Source: Mycobacteriales bacterium
GTDB taxonomy: Bacteria; Actinomycetota; Actinomycetes; Mycobacteriales; SCTD01
Direction of reading: 5' to 3'
Length of the DNA: 64,000 bases
Assembly (NCBI GenBank): GCA_030447385.1
Contig: JAUJOY010000007.1
Coordinates: 25,120-89,119 of the forward strand
Shown: in pieces, positions 23,068 through 32,886 of the stretch
Layout: each line of letters opens with the position of its first letter
Position numbering within the stretch: position 1 is the first letter of the stretch
Position numbers and translations under genes: made by a program
Notes under the pieces: model-generated
Seen by the model: the letters and a program-made list of their open reading frames with translations, nothing else
Databases searched by the model: none
What the model was told of the DNA's origin: nothing

Positions 23068-23271
23068 ATGGCACAGGGTGCAGTCAAGTGGTTCAACGCC
23101 GAGAAGGGCTTCGGCTTCATCGCCGTCGACGGCGGCGGAGCGGACGTGTTCGTCCACTACTCCGCGATCCAGTCCGATGGCTACCGCTCCCTCGAGGAGG
23201 GTCAGCGCGTCGAGTTCGAGATCACCCAGGGGCAGAAGGGTCCGCAGGCCGACCAGGTACGCCCGGTCTGA
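23068..23271 (+). CDS. cspA: cold shock protein (CspA family)
   Basis: RNA chaperone of 67 residues with one cold-shock domain: [18 protein letters not shown] (RNP1) and VFVHYSAI (RNP2). The ATG at 23068 has AGAAGGA upstream. The 224 bases between rpmB and this gene contain no other gene and probably form a long 5' leader, usual for csp genes. A strong hairpin follows at 23291-23322. Confidence 0.95.
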   Translation: MAQGAVKWFNAEKGFGFIAVDGGGADVFVHYSAIQSDGYRSLEEGQRVEFEITQGQKGPQADQVRPV

Positions 23272-23290
23272 TCCGCTCGTAGCTCCGCGA

Positions 23291-23322
23291 CGAAGGCCCC
23301 GGTCCCTGGACCGGGGCCTTCG
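23291..23322. terminator. hairpin between convergent cspA and gamma-CA genes
   Basis: The arms CGAAGGCCCCGGT and ACCGGGGCCTTCG pair perfectly around a six-base loop (CCCTGG). It lies 19 bases after the cspA stop and 19 bases after the stop of the opposing gene, so it can serve both. No U-tract. Confidence 0.7.
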
Positions 23323-23341
23323 CGCCGTGCCGGGCCGTAGG

Positions 23342-23860
23342 TCAGTCCAGTCGCTTCAGCTCGCTGCGGTAGCGCCGGCCGTTGTCGGCGTAGAGCTCCA
23401 CCGCCGGTGCGAACGCGCCTTCCGGAACGGCGTCCAGCCGCATCGTGGCGGGCACCCCCAGAGCCATGGCGTGCGCCGGCACCTCGACCCGGTTGCCCAC
23501 GACGGCTCCGGCCGCGACCAGCCCGCCGCTGCGCACGACCGCGTCGTGCAGCACCACCGAGCCCGAGCCGATCAGGCACCGGTCCTCGACGGTGCAGCCC
23601 TCGAGATGGGCAAGGTGGGCGACGACGCAGTCCGCCCCGATGGTCGTCGGCTTGTCGTGCGTGGCGTGCACGACCGTGCCGTCCTGGATGCTGGTCCGCT
23701 CCCCCACGGTGATCGTCCCGTAGTCGCCACGCAGCACCGCTCCCGGCCACACGGTGCTTCCGGCGCTCAGGCGGACGTCACCGATGACGGTCGCCTCCGG
23801 GTGGACGTAGGCCTCGGGGGAGATGTCGGGGGTGCGCTCACCCAGGGCGTAGACGGCCAC
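23342..23860 (-). CDS. gamma-carbonic anhydrase family (left-handed beta-helix) protein
   Basis: A 172-residue hexapeptide-repeat protein of the gamma-class carbonic anhydrase/PaaY family. Repeats such as TVIGDVRLSAGSTVWPGAVL and IGSGSVVLHDAVV form the beta-helix. Of the three zinc-ligand histidines of gamma-CA, two positions are filled (His65 in GTVVHATHD, His82 in VVAHLAHLEGC); the third position holds Glu87, with an extra His85 nearby. Activity as a carbonic anhydrase is therefore uncertain. GTG 23860 is chosen for the AGAGGAG eight bases upstream; an ATG at 23887 is the alternative. Confidence 0.85.
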   Translation of the reverse strand: MAVYALGERTPDISPEAYVHPEATVIGDVRLSAGSTVWPGAVLRGDYGTITVGERTSIQDGTVVHATHDKPTTIGADCVVAHLAHLEGCTVEDRCLIGSGSVVLHDAVVRSGGLVAAGAVVGNRVEVPAHAMALGVPATMRLDAVPEGAFAPAVELYADNGRRYRSELKRLD

Positions 23861-23942
23861 GCGGGCTCCTCTGGTCGGGAGGGTCATCCTCTCAGGAGGA
23901 CCGGGTGGGGGCGAACGACCTGATCCGGGAAGGAGTGGCTCC

Positions 23943-24461
23943 GTGAGCCGTCTGCGCACCTGGGGCACGGCGGCTGCCGTGGTGGCCGTGGTCGGCTGTG
24001 GCGGGGACGGCGAGGGACGTGGACAGCAGCGGCCGGCGTCCGCACCGGCCGCTGCCGCTCAGACCGGAGGGGCGCTCGTGCCGCCTACCGCGCCGCCGGG
24101 GGGCCGGGTCGACGCGAAGGAGGTGCTGACCTTCGCCGGGCTGCAGCTGCCGCGGGATGCGCAGCAGGTGGAGGCGGTGGCCCTGCCCAGCCAGCTGCCG
24201 AGCTACCGGGTCACCGCGCTCGGGAATGGCGCCGTCGTGGACGGGATCTGCGCCCAGATCGGAGGGACGCTGGTTCTGGCGGGTGATCTGACCCCCGGCG
24301 AGCTGAAGGCACTGGGGCTGTCGGCGCAGTCACCCCGGGGCACCCCCACCTGCGCGTCCAGCCGGAGGGATTCTCCGCGCGTGCAGCGACAGGTGGTGGC
24401 GCTGCCTCAGGACGCCGCGTTTCTCATCACGATCTCCGTGCTGGAGTTCCCACCCAGGTGA
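23943..24461 (+). CDS. putative lipoprotein of unknown function
   Basis: A 172-residue protein with a short lipoprotein signal peptide (lipobox VVGC, Cys19), a Gly/Ala/Pro linker, and a globular part of about 110 residues that begins near EVLTFAGLQLP. It has three further cysteines (CAQIGG, PTCASS). I do not recognise a family. GTG 23943 has AAGGAG at the right distance. It is divergent from the gamma-CA gene and convergent with thiD. Confidence 0.7.
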   Translation: MSRLRTWGTAAAVVAVVGCGGDGEGRGQQRPASAPAAAAQTGGALVPPTAPPGGRVDAKEVLTFAGLQLPRDAQQVEAVALPSQLPSYRVTALGNGAVVDGICAQIGGTLVLAGDLTPGELKALGLSAQSPRGTPTCASSRRDSPRVQRQVVALPQDAAFLITISVLEFPPR

Positions 24462-24477
24462 GCTGGCGCATGGGCGC

Positions 24478-25260
24478 TCACGCCCGCCGCTGCCAGCCGT
24501 GGTCGACCGGACCGACGCCCGCCCCGAGCGCGAAGCCGCTGCGGATGGCTCCGGTGACGTAGTCCTTGGCCGCGGCGACCGCTGCGGGGACGGAGTCCCC
24601 GAGAGCGAGCCGGCAGGCGAGAGCGCTGGCCAGCGTGCACCCCGTCCCGTGCGTGTGCCGGTTGTCCAGCCGCGGCGCCCGGAACAGGTGCTCCGCCGTG
24701 CCGTCGCTGAGCAGGTCGACCGCGTCCCCCGCCAGGTGCCCGCCCTTGACGAGCACCCACGAGGGCCCGAGGGCCAGCATCGCCTCGGCGGCGGTCCGCA
24801 GGTCCTCCTGGGAGGACACCTGGACGCCGGTCAGCAGCTCGACCTCCGGCAGGTTGGGCGTGACGACGGTGGCGAGGGGGACGAGCTCGCTGCGCAGCAC
24901 CTCCACGGCGTCGACCTGCAGCAGCGGGTCGCCGTGCTTGCTCACGCTCACCGGGTCCACGACCAGCGGTCGGCTGAGCCCGGCGAGCCGTCCGGCCACG
25001 GCCGACACGAGGGCGGCGGAGGACAGCATCCCGGTCTTGACCGCATCCACCCCGATGTCGTCGAGCACGCTGTCGAGCTGCGCGAGGACCGCCTCGACCG
25101 GCAGGTCCCACGCGCCCTGCACCCCGACGGAGTTCTGCGCCGTGACTGCGGCGACGACGCTCATGCCGTGCACGCCCAGCGCCAGCATCGTCTTGAGGTC
25201 GGCCTGGATGCCCGCGCCGCCGCCGGAGTCCGACCCGGCGACGGTGAGAACCCGCTTCAC
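24478..25260 (-). CDS. thiD: hydroxymethylpyrimidine/phosphomethylpyrimidine kinase ThiD
   Basis: Makes HMP-pyrophosphate for thiamine synthesis. The 260 residues show the ribokinase fold of Thi[21 protein letters not shown] at the N-terminus, [19 protein letters not shown], and [14 protein letters not shown] with the catalytic DTHGTGC-like site (here HTHGTGC). The GTG at 25260 overlaps the thiL stop (GTGA), so thiL and thiD are coupled. No TPP riboswitch was seen in front of the pair. Confidence 0.94.
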   Translation of the reverse strand: MKRVLTVAGSDSGGGAGIQADLKTMLALGVHGMSVVAAVTAQNSVGVQGAWDLPVEAVLAQLDSVLDDIGVDAVKTGMLSSAALVSAVAGRLAGLSRPLVVDPVSVSKHGDPLLQVDAVEVLRSELVPLATVVTPNLPEVELLTGVQVSSQEDLRTAAEAMLALGPSWVLVKGGHLAGDAVDLLSDGTAEHLFRAPRLDNRHTHGTGCTLASALACRLALGDSVPAAVAAAKDYVTGAIRSGFALGAGVGPVDHGWQRRA

Positions 25261-26201
25261 GAGAAGTGGTCCCAGCCGCGGCTGCTCGGCTTCCAGCCGA
25301 TGACGCGTACGCCGGAGCCGGCCTTCACGATCCCGATCCGCGTGACGCCCTCGGGAAGCAGCGCCCCCGGCGGCACCGTCGCCACCAGGGCATGGTCCTC
25401 CCCACCGGTCAGCACGAAGTCCAGCGGATGTCCGCCGACGACCCGGGCCGCCTTGCCCAGCAGGGGGTCCCGCTCGAACCTGCGGCTCTCCACGTCCAGG
25501 TGCACGCCGCTGGCCCGCGCGATGTGCTCCAGGTCGGCCAGGAGGCCGTCGCTGACGTCGCACATCGACGTCGCCCCGAGCTCGGCGAGGACGGGCCCGA
25601 GCGCGTACGGCGGCGTCGGCTGCAGGTGGGCCTGCACGAGCGCCTCGATCGGGACGCCCCCATGACCCAGCAGCGCGAAGCCGGCGGCCGACCACCCGAG
25701 CCGGCCGGCGAGGACCAGCCGGTCACCGGGCTGAGCACCCGCCCGCGTCACCGGTGCGCGCCCGCCGAGGTCGCCCAGAGCCGTGACGCTCACGACGATC
25801 CGCTCGCTCGACACCGTGTCACCGCCCACGACCACCGCGCCGACGACCGCGGCCTCGTCGCGAAGCCCGTCGGCCAGGTCGGTCGCCCAGGCGACCGGCA
25901 GGTCCGGCGGGGCCGCGAGCCCGACGAGCAGCGCGGTGCCGGTGGCGCCCATCGCCGCGACGTCGGCGAGGTTGGCCGCGGCCGCCTTGCGCCCCACGTC
26001 GTAGGCCGTGCTCCAGTCGAGCCGGAAGTGGACGTCCTCGACGAGCATGTCCGTCGTCGCGACGACGCGCCCGTCCGGTGCGAGCACCACCGCGGCGTCG
26101 TCGCCGGGTCCGAGGACGACCGACGCGGAGGTGCCGAGCCGGGCCACCACGCGGGCGATGAGCCCGAACTCGCCGACGTCCCTTGCTGTAGCGTCCGGCA
26201 C
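25257..26201 (-). CDS. thiL: thiamine-monophosphate kinase ThiL
   Basis: Phosphorylates thiamine monophosphate to the active pyrophosphate. The 314 residues carry ThiL motifs: [56 protein letters not shown] and [17 protein letters not shown] 26201 is divergent from the Lrp-domain gene at 26230, with 28 bases between the two start codons, so their promoters must overlap. The C-terminus overlaps thiD. Confidence 0.95.
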   Translation of the reverse strand: MPDATARDVGEFGLIARVVARLGTSASVVLGPGDDAAVVLAPDGRVVATTDMLVEDVHFRLDWSTAYDVGRKAAAANLADVAAMGATGTALLVGLAAPPDLPVAWATDLADGLRDEAAVVGAVVVGGDTVSSERIVVSVTALGDLGGRAPVTRAGAQPGDRLVLAGRLGWSAAGFALLGHGGVPIEALVQAHLQPTPPYALGPVLAELGATSMCDVSDGLLADLEHIARASGVHLDVESRRFERDPLLGKAARVVGGHPLDFVLTGGEDHALVATVPPGALLPEGVTRIGIVKAGSGVRVIGWKPSSRGWDHFS

Positions 26202-26229
26202 CGTCGAAGCCTTCCAGAAGGGGATCTCC

Positions 26230-26466
26230 GTGGCGGTTCAGGCCTACATCCTCATCCAGACCGAGGTCGGCAAGGCCGCGGCCGTCGCCACGGCGATCTC
26301 GGAGCTGGACGGGGTCGCGCAGGCCGAGGACGTCACGGGCCCCTACGACGTGATCGTGCGCGCGGAGGCCAAGAGCGTCGACGAGCTGGGCAAGCTCGTG
26401 GTGGCCCGGATCCAGGCCGTGGACGGCATCACGCGCACCCTCACCTGCCCGGTCGTGCACCTCTGA
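26230..26466 (+). CDS. stand-alone Lrp/AsnC ligand-binding (RAM) domain protein
   Basis: A 78-residue protein consisting only of the alpha/beta dimerisation and amino-acid-binding domain of Lrp/AsnC regulators (VQAYILIQTEVGKAAAVATA, then GPYDVIVRAEAKS). It has no DNA-binding helix-turn-helix, so it is a ligand-binding subunit or sensor rather than a complete regulator. GTG 26230 has AAGGGGA upstream, and a -10-like TAGCGT occurs at 26188-26193. Its stop overlaps the probable start of the DUF3515 gene. Such small proteins are widely conserved beside thiL in actinobacteria. Confidence 0.9.
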   Translation: MAVQAYILIQTEVGKAAAVATAISELDGVAQAEDVTGPYDVIVRAEAKSVDELGKLVVARIQAVDGITRTLTCPVVHL

Positions 26467-26927
26467 GCCGCCGGCTCCTGCTCGCGCTCGCCCTCCTGGC
26501 CGCGACCTCCTGCACGACCGGGCCTGCGCCGCCCGCCACCGGGCCGGTCGACGTGCCGCTGCAGGTCTCGGCGGCGCCGGAGGCCGCGGTGCCGCTGTGC
26601 GCCGCCCTGATCGCCGCGCTGCCGGACGAGATCGACCCGGGCGTACGCCGGCGCCCGGTCGCGCGTGAAGCCGCCCGGACCGCGGCGTGGGGTGACCCGG
26701 CGGTCACGCTGGAGTGCGGGGTGCCCGAGCCGGACCGGCCGGACCAGCCCGCCGAGGTCAACCGGGTCCGGTGGGCCGTGCGCGACATCGGCGCGGGGTT
26801 TCGGTGGACGACCTCGGAGCGGGTCGTGTTCGTCGCCGTCGACATCCCGGACCGCTACTCGAACGGCGCCGAGCTCGTGAACCCGCTGGCCGAGCCGATC
26901 TCGAGGATCCTGCCGACCGCGAACTAG
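26463..26927 (+). CDS. DUF3515 family lipoprotein, apparent CTG start
   Basis: A 154-residue protein of the DUF3515 family found next to ddl or thiL in actinobacteria. A lipoprotein signal ends at a Cys in LAATSC; the mature part has [24 protein letters not shown] and [10 protein letters not shown]. No ATG, GTG or TTG exists in frame near the signal peptide; the best start is CTG 26463, which overlaps the preceding stop as CTGA, mirroring the ATGA/GTGA overlaps elsewhere in the window. Its stop codon overlaps the ddl stop on the opposite strand. Function unknown; membrane-anchored outside the cell by the signal. Confidence 0.8.
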   Translation: MSRRLLLALALLAATSCTTGPAPPATGPVDVPLQVSAAPEAAVPLCAALIAALPDEIDPGVRRRPVAREAARTAAWGDPAVTLECGVPEPDRPDQPAEVNRVRWAVRDIGAGFRWTTSERVVFVAVDIPDRYSNGAELVNPLAEPISRILPTAN

Positions 26928-28024
26928 CGCAGGCCGGTGCCCTTGCGCAGCGCCGCCTGCACCAGCCGGTCGACCAGCGCGGGGTAGTCGATGCCCGACG
27001 CAGCCCACATGCGAGGGAACATCGACGTCGGCGTGAAACCCGGCATGGTGTTGACCTCGTTGACGGTCAGCTCGCCGCCGGGGCCGACGAAGAAGTCGAC
27101 CCGGGCAAGGCCCTCGCAGTCGAGCGCGTCGTAGGCGGCACAGGCCATCGCCTGCAGGCGCTCGGTCAGCTCCGGCGGCAGGTCGGCCGGGACGTCGAGC
27201 TCGGTGGCCGCGTCGAGGTACTTCGCCTCGAAGTCGTAGAACGCACAGCTCCCGACGACCCGCACCTCCGCCGGCACGCTCGCCTGCGGCCGGCCCTGCT
27301 CGTCCTCCAGGATCCCGCACTCGACCTCCCGGCCGGTGACCGCCGCCTCGACGAGGATCTTGGGGTCGCAGCGCAGCGCGTCCTCGACCGCTCGCGGCAG
27401 GTCCGCCAGGTCGTCGACCTTGCTGATGCCGATGCTGGACCCGCCCCGTGCCGGCTTGACGAAGACCGGGAGCCCGAGCTGCGCGACCTGCCGGATGACG
27501 TCCGCCTCCTCCCGGGCCCACTGGGCAGCGCGGACGACCCGCGCGGGGGTGACGGGCAGCCCGGTGGCGGAGAGCAGCGTGCGGGCGACCGTCTTGTCCA
27601 TCGCCGCGGCGCTGGCCAGCACCCCGGATCCGACGTACGGCACCCCCGCGAGCTCCAGCAGCCCTTGGAGGGTGCCGTCCTCGCCGTAGGGCCCGTGCAG
27701 GACGGGGAAGACCACGTCCACGCGGCACAGCAGGCCCGGCCCGTCCTCCAGGGCGACCACCCCGCCGACGGTCGGATCGCCGGGCAGGGCGATCGCCCGG
27801 CCGTCCTTGACCGCGGGCAGCTCACGTCCCTCCAGGGCCAGCAGGGCCGGGTTGTCCGGTGCGAGCACCCACCGGCCCTCCGGGGTGATGCCGAGCGCGA
27901 TCACGTCGTAGCGCTCGCGGTCGACCGCGGCCAGGATGCTCCCGGCGCTGACGCAGGAGATGGCGTGCTCGGTGCTGCGACCGCCGAAGACGACAGCGAG
28001 CCTGGTCCTGCTCACGCCCACCAC
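26924..28024 (-). CDS. ddl: D-alanine--D-alanine ligase
   Basis: ATP-grasp ligase that makes the D-Ala-D-Ala dipeptide for peptidoglycan, 366 residues. Seen are [53 protein letters not shown], and the C-terminal [20 protein letters not shown] with the metal ligands. The start may be GTG 28024, 28021 or 28015, all downstream of CAGGAG. It closes the gpsA operon in which three other genes lie between. Confidence 0.95.
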   Translation of the reverse strand: MVGVSRTRLAVVFGGRSTEHAISCVSAGSILAAVDRERYDVIALGITPEGRWVLAPDNPALLALEGRELPAVKDGRAIALPGDPTVGGVVALEDGPGLLCRVDVVFPVLHGPYGEDGTLQGLLELAGVPYVGSGVLASAAAMDKTVARTLLSATGLPVTPARVVRAAQWAREEADVIRQVAQLGLPVFVKPARGGSSIGISKVDDLADLPRAVEDALRCDPKILVEAAVTGREVECGILEDEQGRPQASVPAEVRVVGSCAFYDFEAKYLDAATELDVPADLPPELTERLQAMACAAYDALDCEGLARVDFFVGPGGELTVNEVNTMPGFTPTSMFPRMWAASGIDYPALVDRLVQAALRKGTGLR

Positions 28025-28040
28025 CTGCTCCTGCCCTCGC

Positions 28041-29159
28041 CTACTCGGACTCGGGCCACGCCTGTGGCCGCCCGTTGCGCAGCCACAGTGCCAGCAACGG
28101 GTCGACGATGCGGTGACCCGTGCGCGTCGACGTGTCCGCGACCACCTCGCCGCGGTCCACCAGCGCGGCGAGCGCCGTCCCGACCGATCCGCCGCGGCCG
28201 TGGGTCCCCACCGCGTAGAGCGCGTCGGTGTTCTCGGCCACGCGTACGAGCACGCGCCGCTGGCCGGACGTCAGGCTCGACCACAGGCCCTGGAACTCGC
28301 TGAGCAGCTGGGAGAGGGTCCGCGCCACAGCGTCGGCGAGCGTCGCCTCGTCCGCGGTGCCCGCCCTCGGAGTCTGCTCCCAGAGCGCGTGGGCCAGCAG
28401 GATGGTGCGCTGCGGGTGGCCCGCAGCGACGTCCAGCAGGGGGCCCAGCGCCGTCCCCACGTCACGCCCGCTCGCGGAGAACCGGGCGGTCAGGAAGGCC
28501 GCTGTGGGCCCGTCGGACAGCGGGGGCAGCGCGAGCTCGCGGGCCTGGGCGTAGAAGGCGCGGCGCCGGTCGCCGAACAGCTCGCGCATCATCCCGACGT
28601 GCGAGCCGGCGAAGACGTAGCTGGCGGCCTCGCCGTGGTGCTGGATCTCGGCACGGATCAGGGCGTCCGCGTCGTTCTGCGCGGTCAGCACCCCCTGGAA
28701 CTCGTCGAAGACCACGAGCACCCGCCGGCCGTGCTTGGCGTGCACCCGCCGAGGCAGGTCGAGGCGGTCCTGGAGCGCCGTGGTGCCGGCAGCGAGCTGC
28801 ACCCCGGCCCGCACCGGACCCGCACCGAGGTTGACGCTGCTGAGCGTGCGGCGCAGGCCGTCGTACCAGCGGGCGACGGGGCCCGACAGGTCACGAACGT
28901 AGGCCCGGTCGATCCGCTGCGCGACGTCGGCCAGCGTGACGACGCCGAAGAAGTCGACGTAGACCGCCTCCCAGCCGTCCTCGCGCACCTCGCTCGTGAG
29001 GCGGCGCAGCAGGCTGGTCTTTCCGTAGCGGCGGGGGGCGACCAGCCGGCTGTTGTTGCCCTCCTCGGCGGTGCGCTGCAGCTGCTCGGTCTCGACGTCC
29101 CTGCCGATCAGGTCCTCGCTGGAGACCGGCCCGGAGTAGCGGAACGGGTTGACCTCCAT
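28041..29159 (-). CDS. AAA-type ATPase, archaeal-ATPase/STAND-like
   Basis: A 372-residue P-loop ATPase. The start [20 protein letters not shown] is typical of prokaryotic STAND-like ATPases of COG1672; Walker A is APRRYGKTS (residues 41-49) and Walker [11 protein letters not shown] (about 146-155). A helical sensor/lid domain ([20 protein letters not shown]) and a C-terminal winged-helix-like part (about residues 290-372, ending [15 protein letters not shown]) follow. There is no fused nuclease. ATG 29159 opens the conserved N-terminus; the longer frame upstream has no similarity. It lies 10 bases after the flavin reductase gene and just before ddl. Target and trigger are unknown; some relatives function in stress or defence but nothing here shows that. 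Confidence 0.82.
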   Translation of the reverse strand: MEVNPFRYSGPVSSEDLIGRDVETEQLQRTAEEGNNSRLVAPRRYGKTSLLRRLTSEVREDGWEAVYVDFFGVVTLADVAQRIDRAYVRDLSGPVARWYDGLRRTLSSVNLGAGPVRAGVQLAAGTTALQDRLDLPRRVHAKHGRRVLVVFDEFQGVLTAQNDADALIRAEIQHHGEAASYVFAGSHVGMMRELFGDRRRAFYAQARELALPPLSDGPTAAFLTARFSASGRDVGTALGPLLDVAAGHPQRTILLAHALWEQTPRAGTADEATLADAVARTLSQLLSEFQGLWSSLTSGQRRVLVRVAENTDALYAVGTHGRGGSVGTALAALVDRGEVVADTSTRTGHRIVDPLLALWLRNGRPQAWPESE

Positions 29160-29169
29160 GCGCCAGAGG

Positions 29170-30597
29170 CTAGCGCGCAGCTGCGCCACTTCTTGGCGCA
29201 GGGGGGAGCCGGGTCCGGACGGCTTCGGCGAGCTCGCGCACGGGGGGCTCGTAGGCCTCGGCGAACGTCGGGAACGCGTGCACGACCTCGGCGAGCAGGA
29301 CGAGCGGGACCGAGGCACGGATGGCGAGCGTCGCCTCGCCGAGCCACTCGTCGGCACGGGGACCGATCGCGGCCGCCCCGATGAGCACGCCCCGGTCCCG
29401 GTCGGCGGTGAGGACGAGGCGACCGCCCCCCAAGCCCTCGGTGAGGCTGCGGGCCACCTGCCCGAGATCCATCTGCGCCGTCACCGCGTCGATGCCCTCG
29501 GCGCGGGCCTGCTCCGCCGCGATCCCGACGCTGGCGACCGGCGGATCGGTGTAGACGGCACGCGGGATGGCGCGGTAGTCGGCGGCGCGCTCCCGGCCCA
29601 GCAGGTTGTCGGTGAGCACCCGGGCCTGATAGCTCGCCGTGTGGGTGTAGGGCGCCTTCCCTGTGACATCACCCGCCGCCCAGACGTGCTGCTGGCCCTC
29701 GACCCGGCAGTGCGCGTCCACCGGCACTGCCCCGCTGCCGTCCGGCTCGATCCCGAGCACGGCGAGGCCCAGGTCGCCCGTGGTGGGCCGCCGCCCCACG
29801 GCGACCAGCACCCGCTCCGCCTCCACCTGCGTGCCGTCCGACAGGTGCACCAGGGCGAGCCCGCCGCCCGTGGGCTCGGCCCGCTGCACCTCGACGCCGA
29901 GCCGGAGATCGACCCCGTCCGCACGCAGCGCCTCGCCCAGGAGCGCGGCGATGCCGGGCTCCTCCCGACCGGCGACGTGCGGGCCCGCCTCGACCAGCGT
30001 GGTGGACACACCGAAGCGGACGTGCACCTGCGCCAGCTCGCAGCCGACGGCGCCACCGCCCATGACGAGCAGGGAGGCGGGGCGCTCCGGCGCGGACAGC
30101 GCCTCGTCACTGGTCCAGGTCGGCACCCGGTCCAGCCCGTCGACCGGCGGGCGCACCGGCTCCGACCCGGTCGCGAGAACCAGGTCGGTCCAGCCGAGCT
30201 CGCGGCCGTCCACGTCCAGCACGCCCCGCCGCAGGACGCGGCCACGACCTCGTACGAGGGTGATGCCCGCCTTCTGCGCCTCGGCGGCGGCCGCCCGGTC
30301 GTCGCGGTGCTCGGCCACGTCGTCCCGACGGCCCACGGCCGCGAGGAAGGCGGGCTGGTCGTCGTCGAGCGCAGGCTGGCTCGACGCGCCGGCCACGGCG
30401 GCCAGCGACCGGGCCTCGGCGCGGGCCTGCGCGCTGCGCAGCATCGACTTGCTCGGCATGCACGCGACGTACGGGCACTCGCCGCCCACCCGCAGCGCCT
30501 CGACGAGTGCGACCGAGCGGCCGGCCTGCGCGAGCAGCGCCGCCACGAGCTCGCCTGCAGAGCCGGCTCCCAGCACGACGACGTCGAAGCTCTCCAT
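29170..30597 (-). CDS. FAD-dependent pyridine nucleotide-disulfide oxidoreductase
   Basis: A 475-residue class I flavin disulfide reductase. FAD site VVLGAGSAGELVA at the N-terminus, redox pair Cys41-Cys46 in GGECPYVACMPSK, NAD(P) site LLVMGGGAVGCELAQ, second FAD motif VWAAGDVTG, and the C-terminal HAFPTFAEAYEP active-site base segment. The redox motif differs from GGTCLNxGCIPSK of lipoamide dehydrogenase, so it is not a standard Lpd; it belongs to the broad group of MerA/mycothione-reductase-like enzymes of unknown substrate. It sits in the gpsA-ddl operon between the PLP enzyme and the ATPase. Confidence 0.85.
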   Translation of the reverse strand: MESFDVVVLGAGSAGELVAALLAQAGRSVALVEALRVGGECPYVACMPSKSMLRSAQARAEARSLAAVAGASSQPALDDDQPAFLAAVGRRDDVAEHRDDRAAAAEAQKAGITLVRGRGRVLRRGVLDVDGRELGWTDLVLATGSEPVRPPVDGLDRVPTWTSDEALSAPERPASLLVMGGGAVGCELAQVHVRFGVSTTLVEAGPHVAGREEPGIAALLGEALRADGVDLRLGVEVQRAEPTGGGLALVHLSDGTQVEAERVLVAVGRRPTTGDLGLAVLGIEPDGSGAVPVDAHCRVEGQQHVWAAGDVTGKAPYTHTASYQARVLTDNLLGRERAADYRAIPRAVYTDPPVASVGIAAEQARAEGIDAVTAQMDLGQVARSLTEGLGGGRLVLTADRDRGVLIGAAAIGPRADEWLGEATLAIRASVPLVLLAEVVHAFPTFAEAYEPPVRELAEAVRTRLPPAPRSGAAAR

Positions 30598-30623
30598 GCG
30601 CGACCTCCCCCGGTCCGGTGCAG

Positions 30624-31817
30624 CTACAGCGAGTCGAGGGCCTGGACCAGGTCAGCGAGGATGTCCTCGGGGTCCTCGAGCCCGACGCTGATCCGCACGG
30701 CGCCGGGGTCGATGTCCGCGCCGGCCAGAGCCTCGTCGGAGAGCTGCCGGTGCGTCGTGCTCCCGATGTGGCCCACCACGGAGTGCGTGCCGCCGAGGGA
30801 GGTGGCGATGCCCACCAGGCGGAGGCGGTCGCACAGCGCCATTCCGGCCTCCCGTCCTCCTCGTGGGGTGGCGGTCACGATGGCCCCGTAGCGGCCGGCG
30901 TCGAACAGCTTGGTGGCCAGCGCGTGGTCGCGGTGCGTGGGCAGCCCGGGGTGGTCCACGCGCTGCACGCCCGGGTGCTCCAGGAGGCCGCTTGCGACGA
31001 CGAGTGCACTGCTGCAGTGCCGCTCGACCCGCAGGGGCAGTGTCGCAAGGCCCCGGTGGAGCAGGAAGGCCTCGTCCGGCGCGAGGATGCCGCCGAGGTC
31101 GATCCGGTCGTGCCGCACGGCGGCCATGAGCTTCGGAGAGGCTACGGCCACACCGCCCGTGGCGTCGCTGTGCCCACCGAGGTACTTCGTCGCCGAGTGC
31201 ACGACGAGGTCGATGCCGTGCTCGAGCGGCCGGCACACGGCGGGGCTGGCGAAGGTCGAGTCCACCACCGAGGTCGCACCCGCCTCCCGGGCGAGAGCCG
31301 CCAGGCCCGGCAGGTCCGCCACGCTCATCGTCGGGTTGGCCAGCGTCTCGGCGTAGATCACCGTCGTCTCCGGGCGCACGGCAGACCGGACCGCCTCGAG
31401 GTCGGTCCCGTCCACGAAGGTGGTCTGCACGCCGAAGCGGGCGAGCACGGTGGTCAGCAGGGCGTAGGTCCCGCCGTAGATCTGGCGCGGCGCCACGACA
31501 TGAGCACCGCTGCTGGTGAGCGAGAGCAGGACCGTGGAGATGGCGGCCATCCCGGAGGCGAACGGCTGGCCGACCACCTCGCCGTCCAGTCCCGCACCCT
31601 CAAGCGCCGCGACCGCAGCGGCGAAGGCGTCAGCGGTCGGGTTGTCGACCCGGCTGTAGGAGTAGCCCGGCCGCTCGCCGCCCAGCACCTCGGCGTACTC
31701 CTGCGCCGTCGAGAAGGAGAACGCGGCCGTCCGGTAGACCGGCAGCCCCAGGGGGGTCTGCGCCGGCACGGGCGCGGCCGGTGTGTGCACCGCACGGGTG
31801 TTCTCGCCGCCGCTCAT
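30624..31817 (-). CDS. PLP-dependent Cys/Met metabolism enzyme (cystathionine synthase/lyase type)
   Basis: A 397-residue fold-type I PLP enzyme of the Cys/Met family. Visible are [23 protein letters not shown], the substrate-proximal [22 protein letters not shown], and the PLP lysine in [12 protein letters not shown], then [15 protein letters not shown]-type end motifs. It could be a cystathionine gamma-synthase, gamma-lyase or methionine gamma-lyase; sequence alone does not decide. ATG 31817 overlaps the gpsA stop (ATGA). The next gene encodes a flavin disulfide reductase, so a sulfur-related role is possible. Confidence 0.85.
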   Translation of the reverse strand: MSGGENTRAVHTPAAPVPAQTPLGLPVYRTAAFSFSTAQEYAEVLGGERPGYSYSRVDNPTADAFAAAVAALEGAGLDGEVVGQPFASGMAAISTVLLSLTSSGAHVVAPRQIYGGTYALLTTVLARFGVQTTFVDGTDLEAVRSAVRPETTVIYAETLANPTMSVADLPGLAALAREAGATSVVDSTFASPAVCRPLEHGIDLVVHSATKYLGGHSDATGGVAVASPKLMAAVRHDRIDLGGILAPDEAFLLHRGLATLPLRVERHCSSALVVASGLLEHPGVQRVDHPGLPTHRDHALATKLFDAGRYGAIVTATPRGGREAGMALCDRLRLVGIATSLGGTHSVVGHIGSTTHRQLSDEALAGADIDPGAVRISVGLEDPEDILADLVQALDSL

Positions 31818-32809
31818 TCGCTTCTGGTCTCCCGTCTCATGAACGCCCGCAGCATGTCGGCCGGCGTCTGGCCCTCGTGGACCACGGCGACCACCTGCTC
31901 GGTGATCGGCATGTCCACGTCGTGCTTGCGGGCGAGGTCGAGGATCGACCGGCAGGACTTCACGCCTTCCGCCGTCTGCTGCTTTCGGGCCAGCAGCTCC
32001 TCGAGCGTCGCGCCCCTGCCCAGCATCTCCCCGAACGTGCGGTTGCGCGACAGCGGGGAGGTGCACGTGGCCACCAGGTCACCGAGCCCGGCGAGGCCGG
32101 AGAAGGTCAGGGGGTCAGCACCGAACGCGGCGCCGAGGCGAGCCGTCTCGGCCAGTCCCCGCGTGATCAGCGAGGCCTTGGTGTTGTCCCCGAAGCCCAT
32201 CCCCTCGGCCATCCCGGTGGCCAGCGCGATGACATTCTTGACCGCCCCGCCGAGCTCGCACCCGACGACGTCGGCATTGGTGTAGGGCCGGAAGTAGCCC
32301 GTCAGGCAGGCGGCCTGCAGGCGCGCGGCTGCGGCGCCGTCGGTGCAGGCAACGACGGTGGCGGCCGGCTGCCCGGCGGCGATCTCGCGTGCCAGGTTGG
32401 GGCCGCTCACCACCGCCACCTGCGCGGCCGGGACGTCGGCCACCTCGCAGATGACCTCGCTCATGCGCTTGGTCGTCCCGAGCTCGACGCCCTTCATGAG
32501 GCTGACCAGCACGACACCCGGCGACAGCGAGGAGACGACGGTCCGCAGGTTGTCGCGCAGGCTCTGCGAGGGCACGGCCAGGATCACGAACTCGGCGCCG
32601 GCCACGGCCTCGTGGGGGTCGTCGGTGGCGCCGAGGTTGTCCGGGAGGAGCACACCGGGCAGGTAGTCGGGGTTCTGCCGGCTCTCGCGGACGGCCGCGG
32701 CGATCTCTGGTCGACGGGCCCACAGCATGACGTCGGTGCCTGCTTCCGCGAGGACCTTGCCGAACGCCGTCCCCCATGACCCTGATCCCAGTACCGCCGC
32801 GCGTGTCAC
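31814..32809 (-). CDS. gpsA: glycerol-3-phosphate dehydrogenase [NAD(P)+]
   Basis: Makes sn-glycerol-3-phosphate for phospholipids, 331 residues. N-terminal Rossmann motif [32 protein letters not shown], the catalytic lysine in [13 protein letters not shown], and [20 protein letters not shown]. The GTG at 32809 is divergent from the guanylyltransferase gene. The next gene overlaps its stop by four bases. The gpsA/cofC(fbiD)/ppk/mutT1/hupB order is as in mycobacteria. Confidence 0.95.
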   Translation of the reverse strand: MTRAAVLGSGSWGTAFGKVLAEAGTDVMLWARRPEIAAAVRESRQNPDYLPGVLLPDNLGATDDPHEAVAGAEFVILAVPSQSLRDNLRTVVSSLSPGVVLVSLMKGVELGTTKRMSEVICEVADVPAAQVAVVSGPNLAREIAAGQPAATVVACTDGAAAARLQAACLTGYFRPYTNADVVGCELGGAVKNVIALATGMAEGMGFGDNTKASLITRGLAETARLGAAFGADPLTFSGLAGLGDLVATCTSPLSRNRTFGEMLGRGATLEELLARKQQTAEGVKSCRSILDLARKHDVDMPITEQVVAVVHEGQTPADMLRAFMRRETRSE

Positions 32810-32886
32810 GCCGCTCCCGTCGGTCCGAGTCCGCCGCCGGCCGGCTCGCGGATCTGCTGTGCAGTGCTCTGCGAGACTCCCACGTC

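Noticed and set aside
24478-26201. TPP riboswitch before thiL-thiD
   Set aside because: Only 28 bases separate the divergent start codons and no thi-box CTGAGA element is present.
28041-29159. Anti-phage defence system based on the STAND-like ATPase
   Set aside because: There is no effector domain, nuclease or other defence gene nearby, and the gene sits in a housekeeping operon; calling it defence would be speculation.
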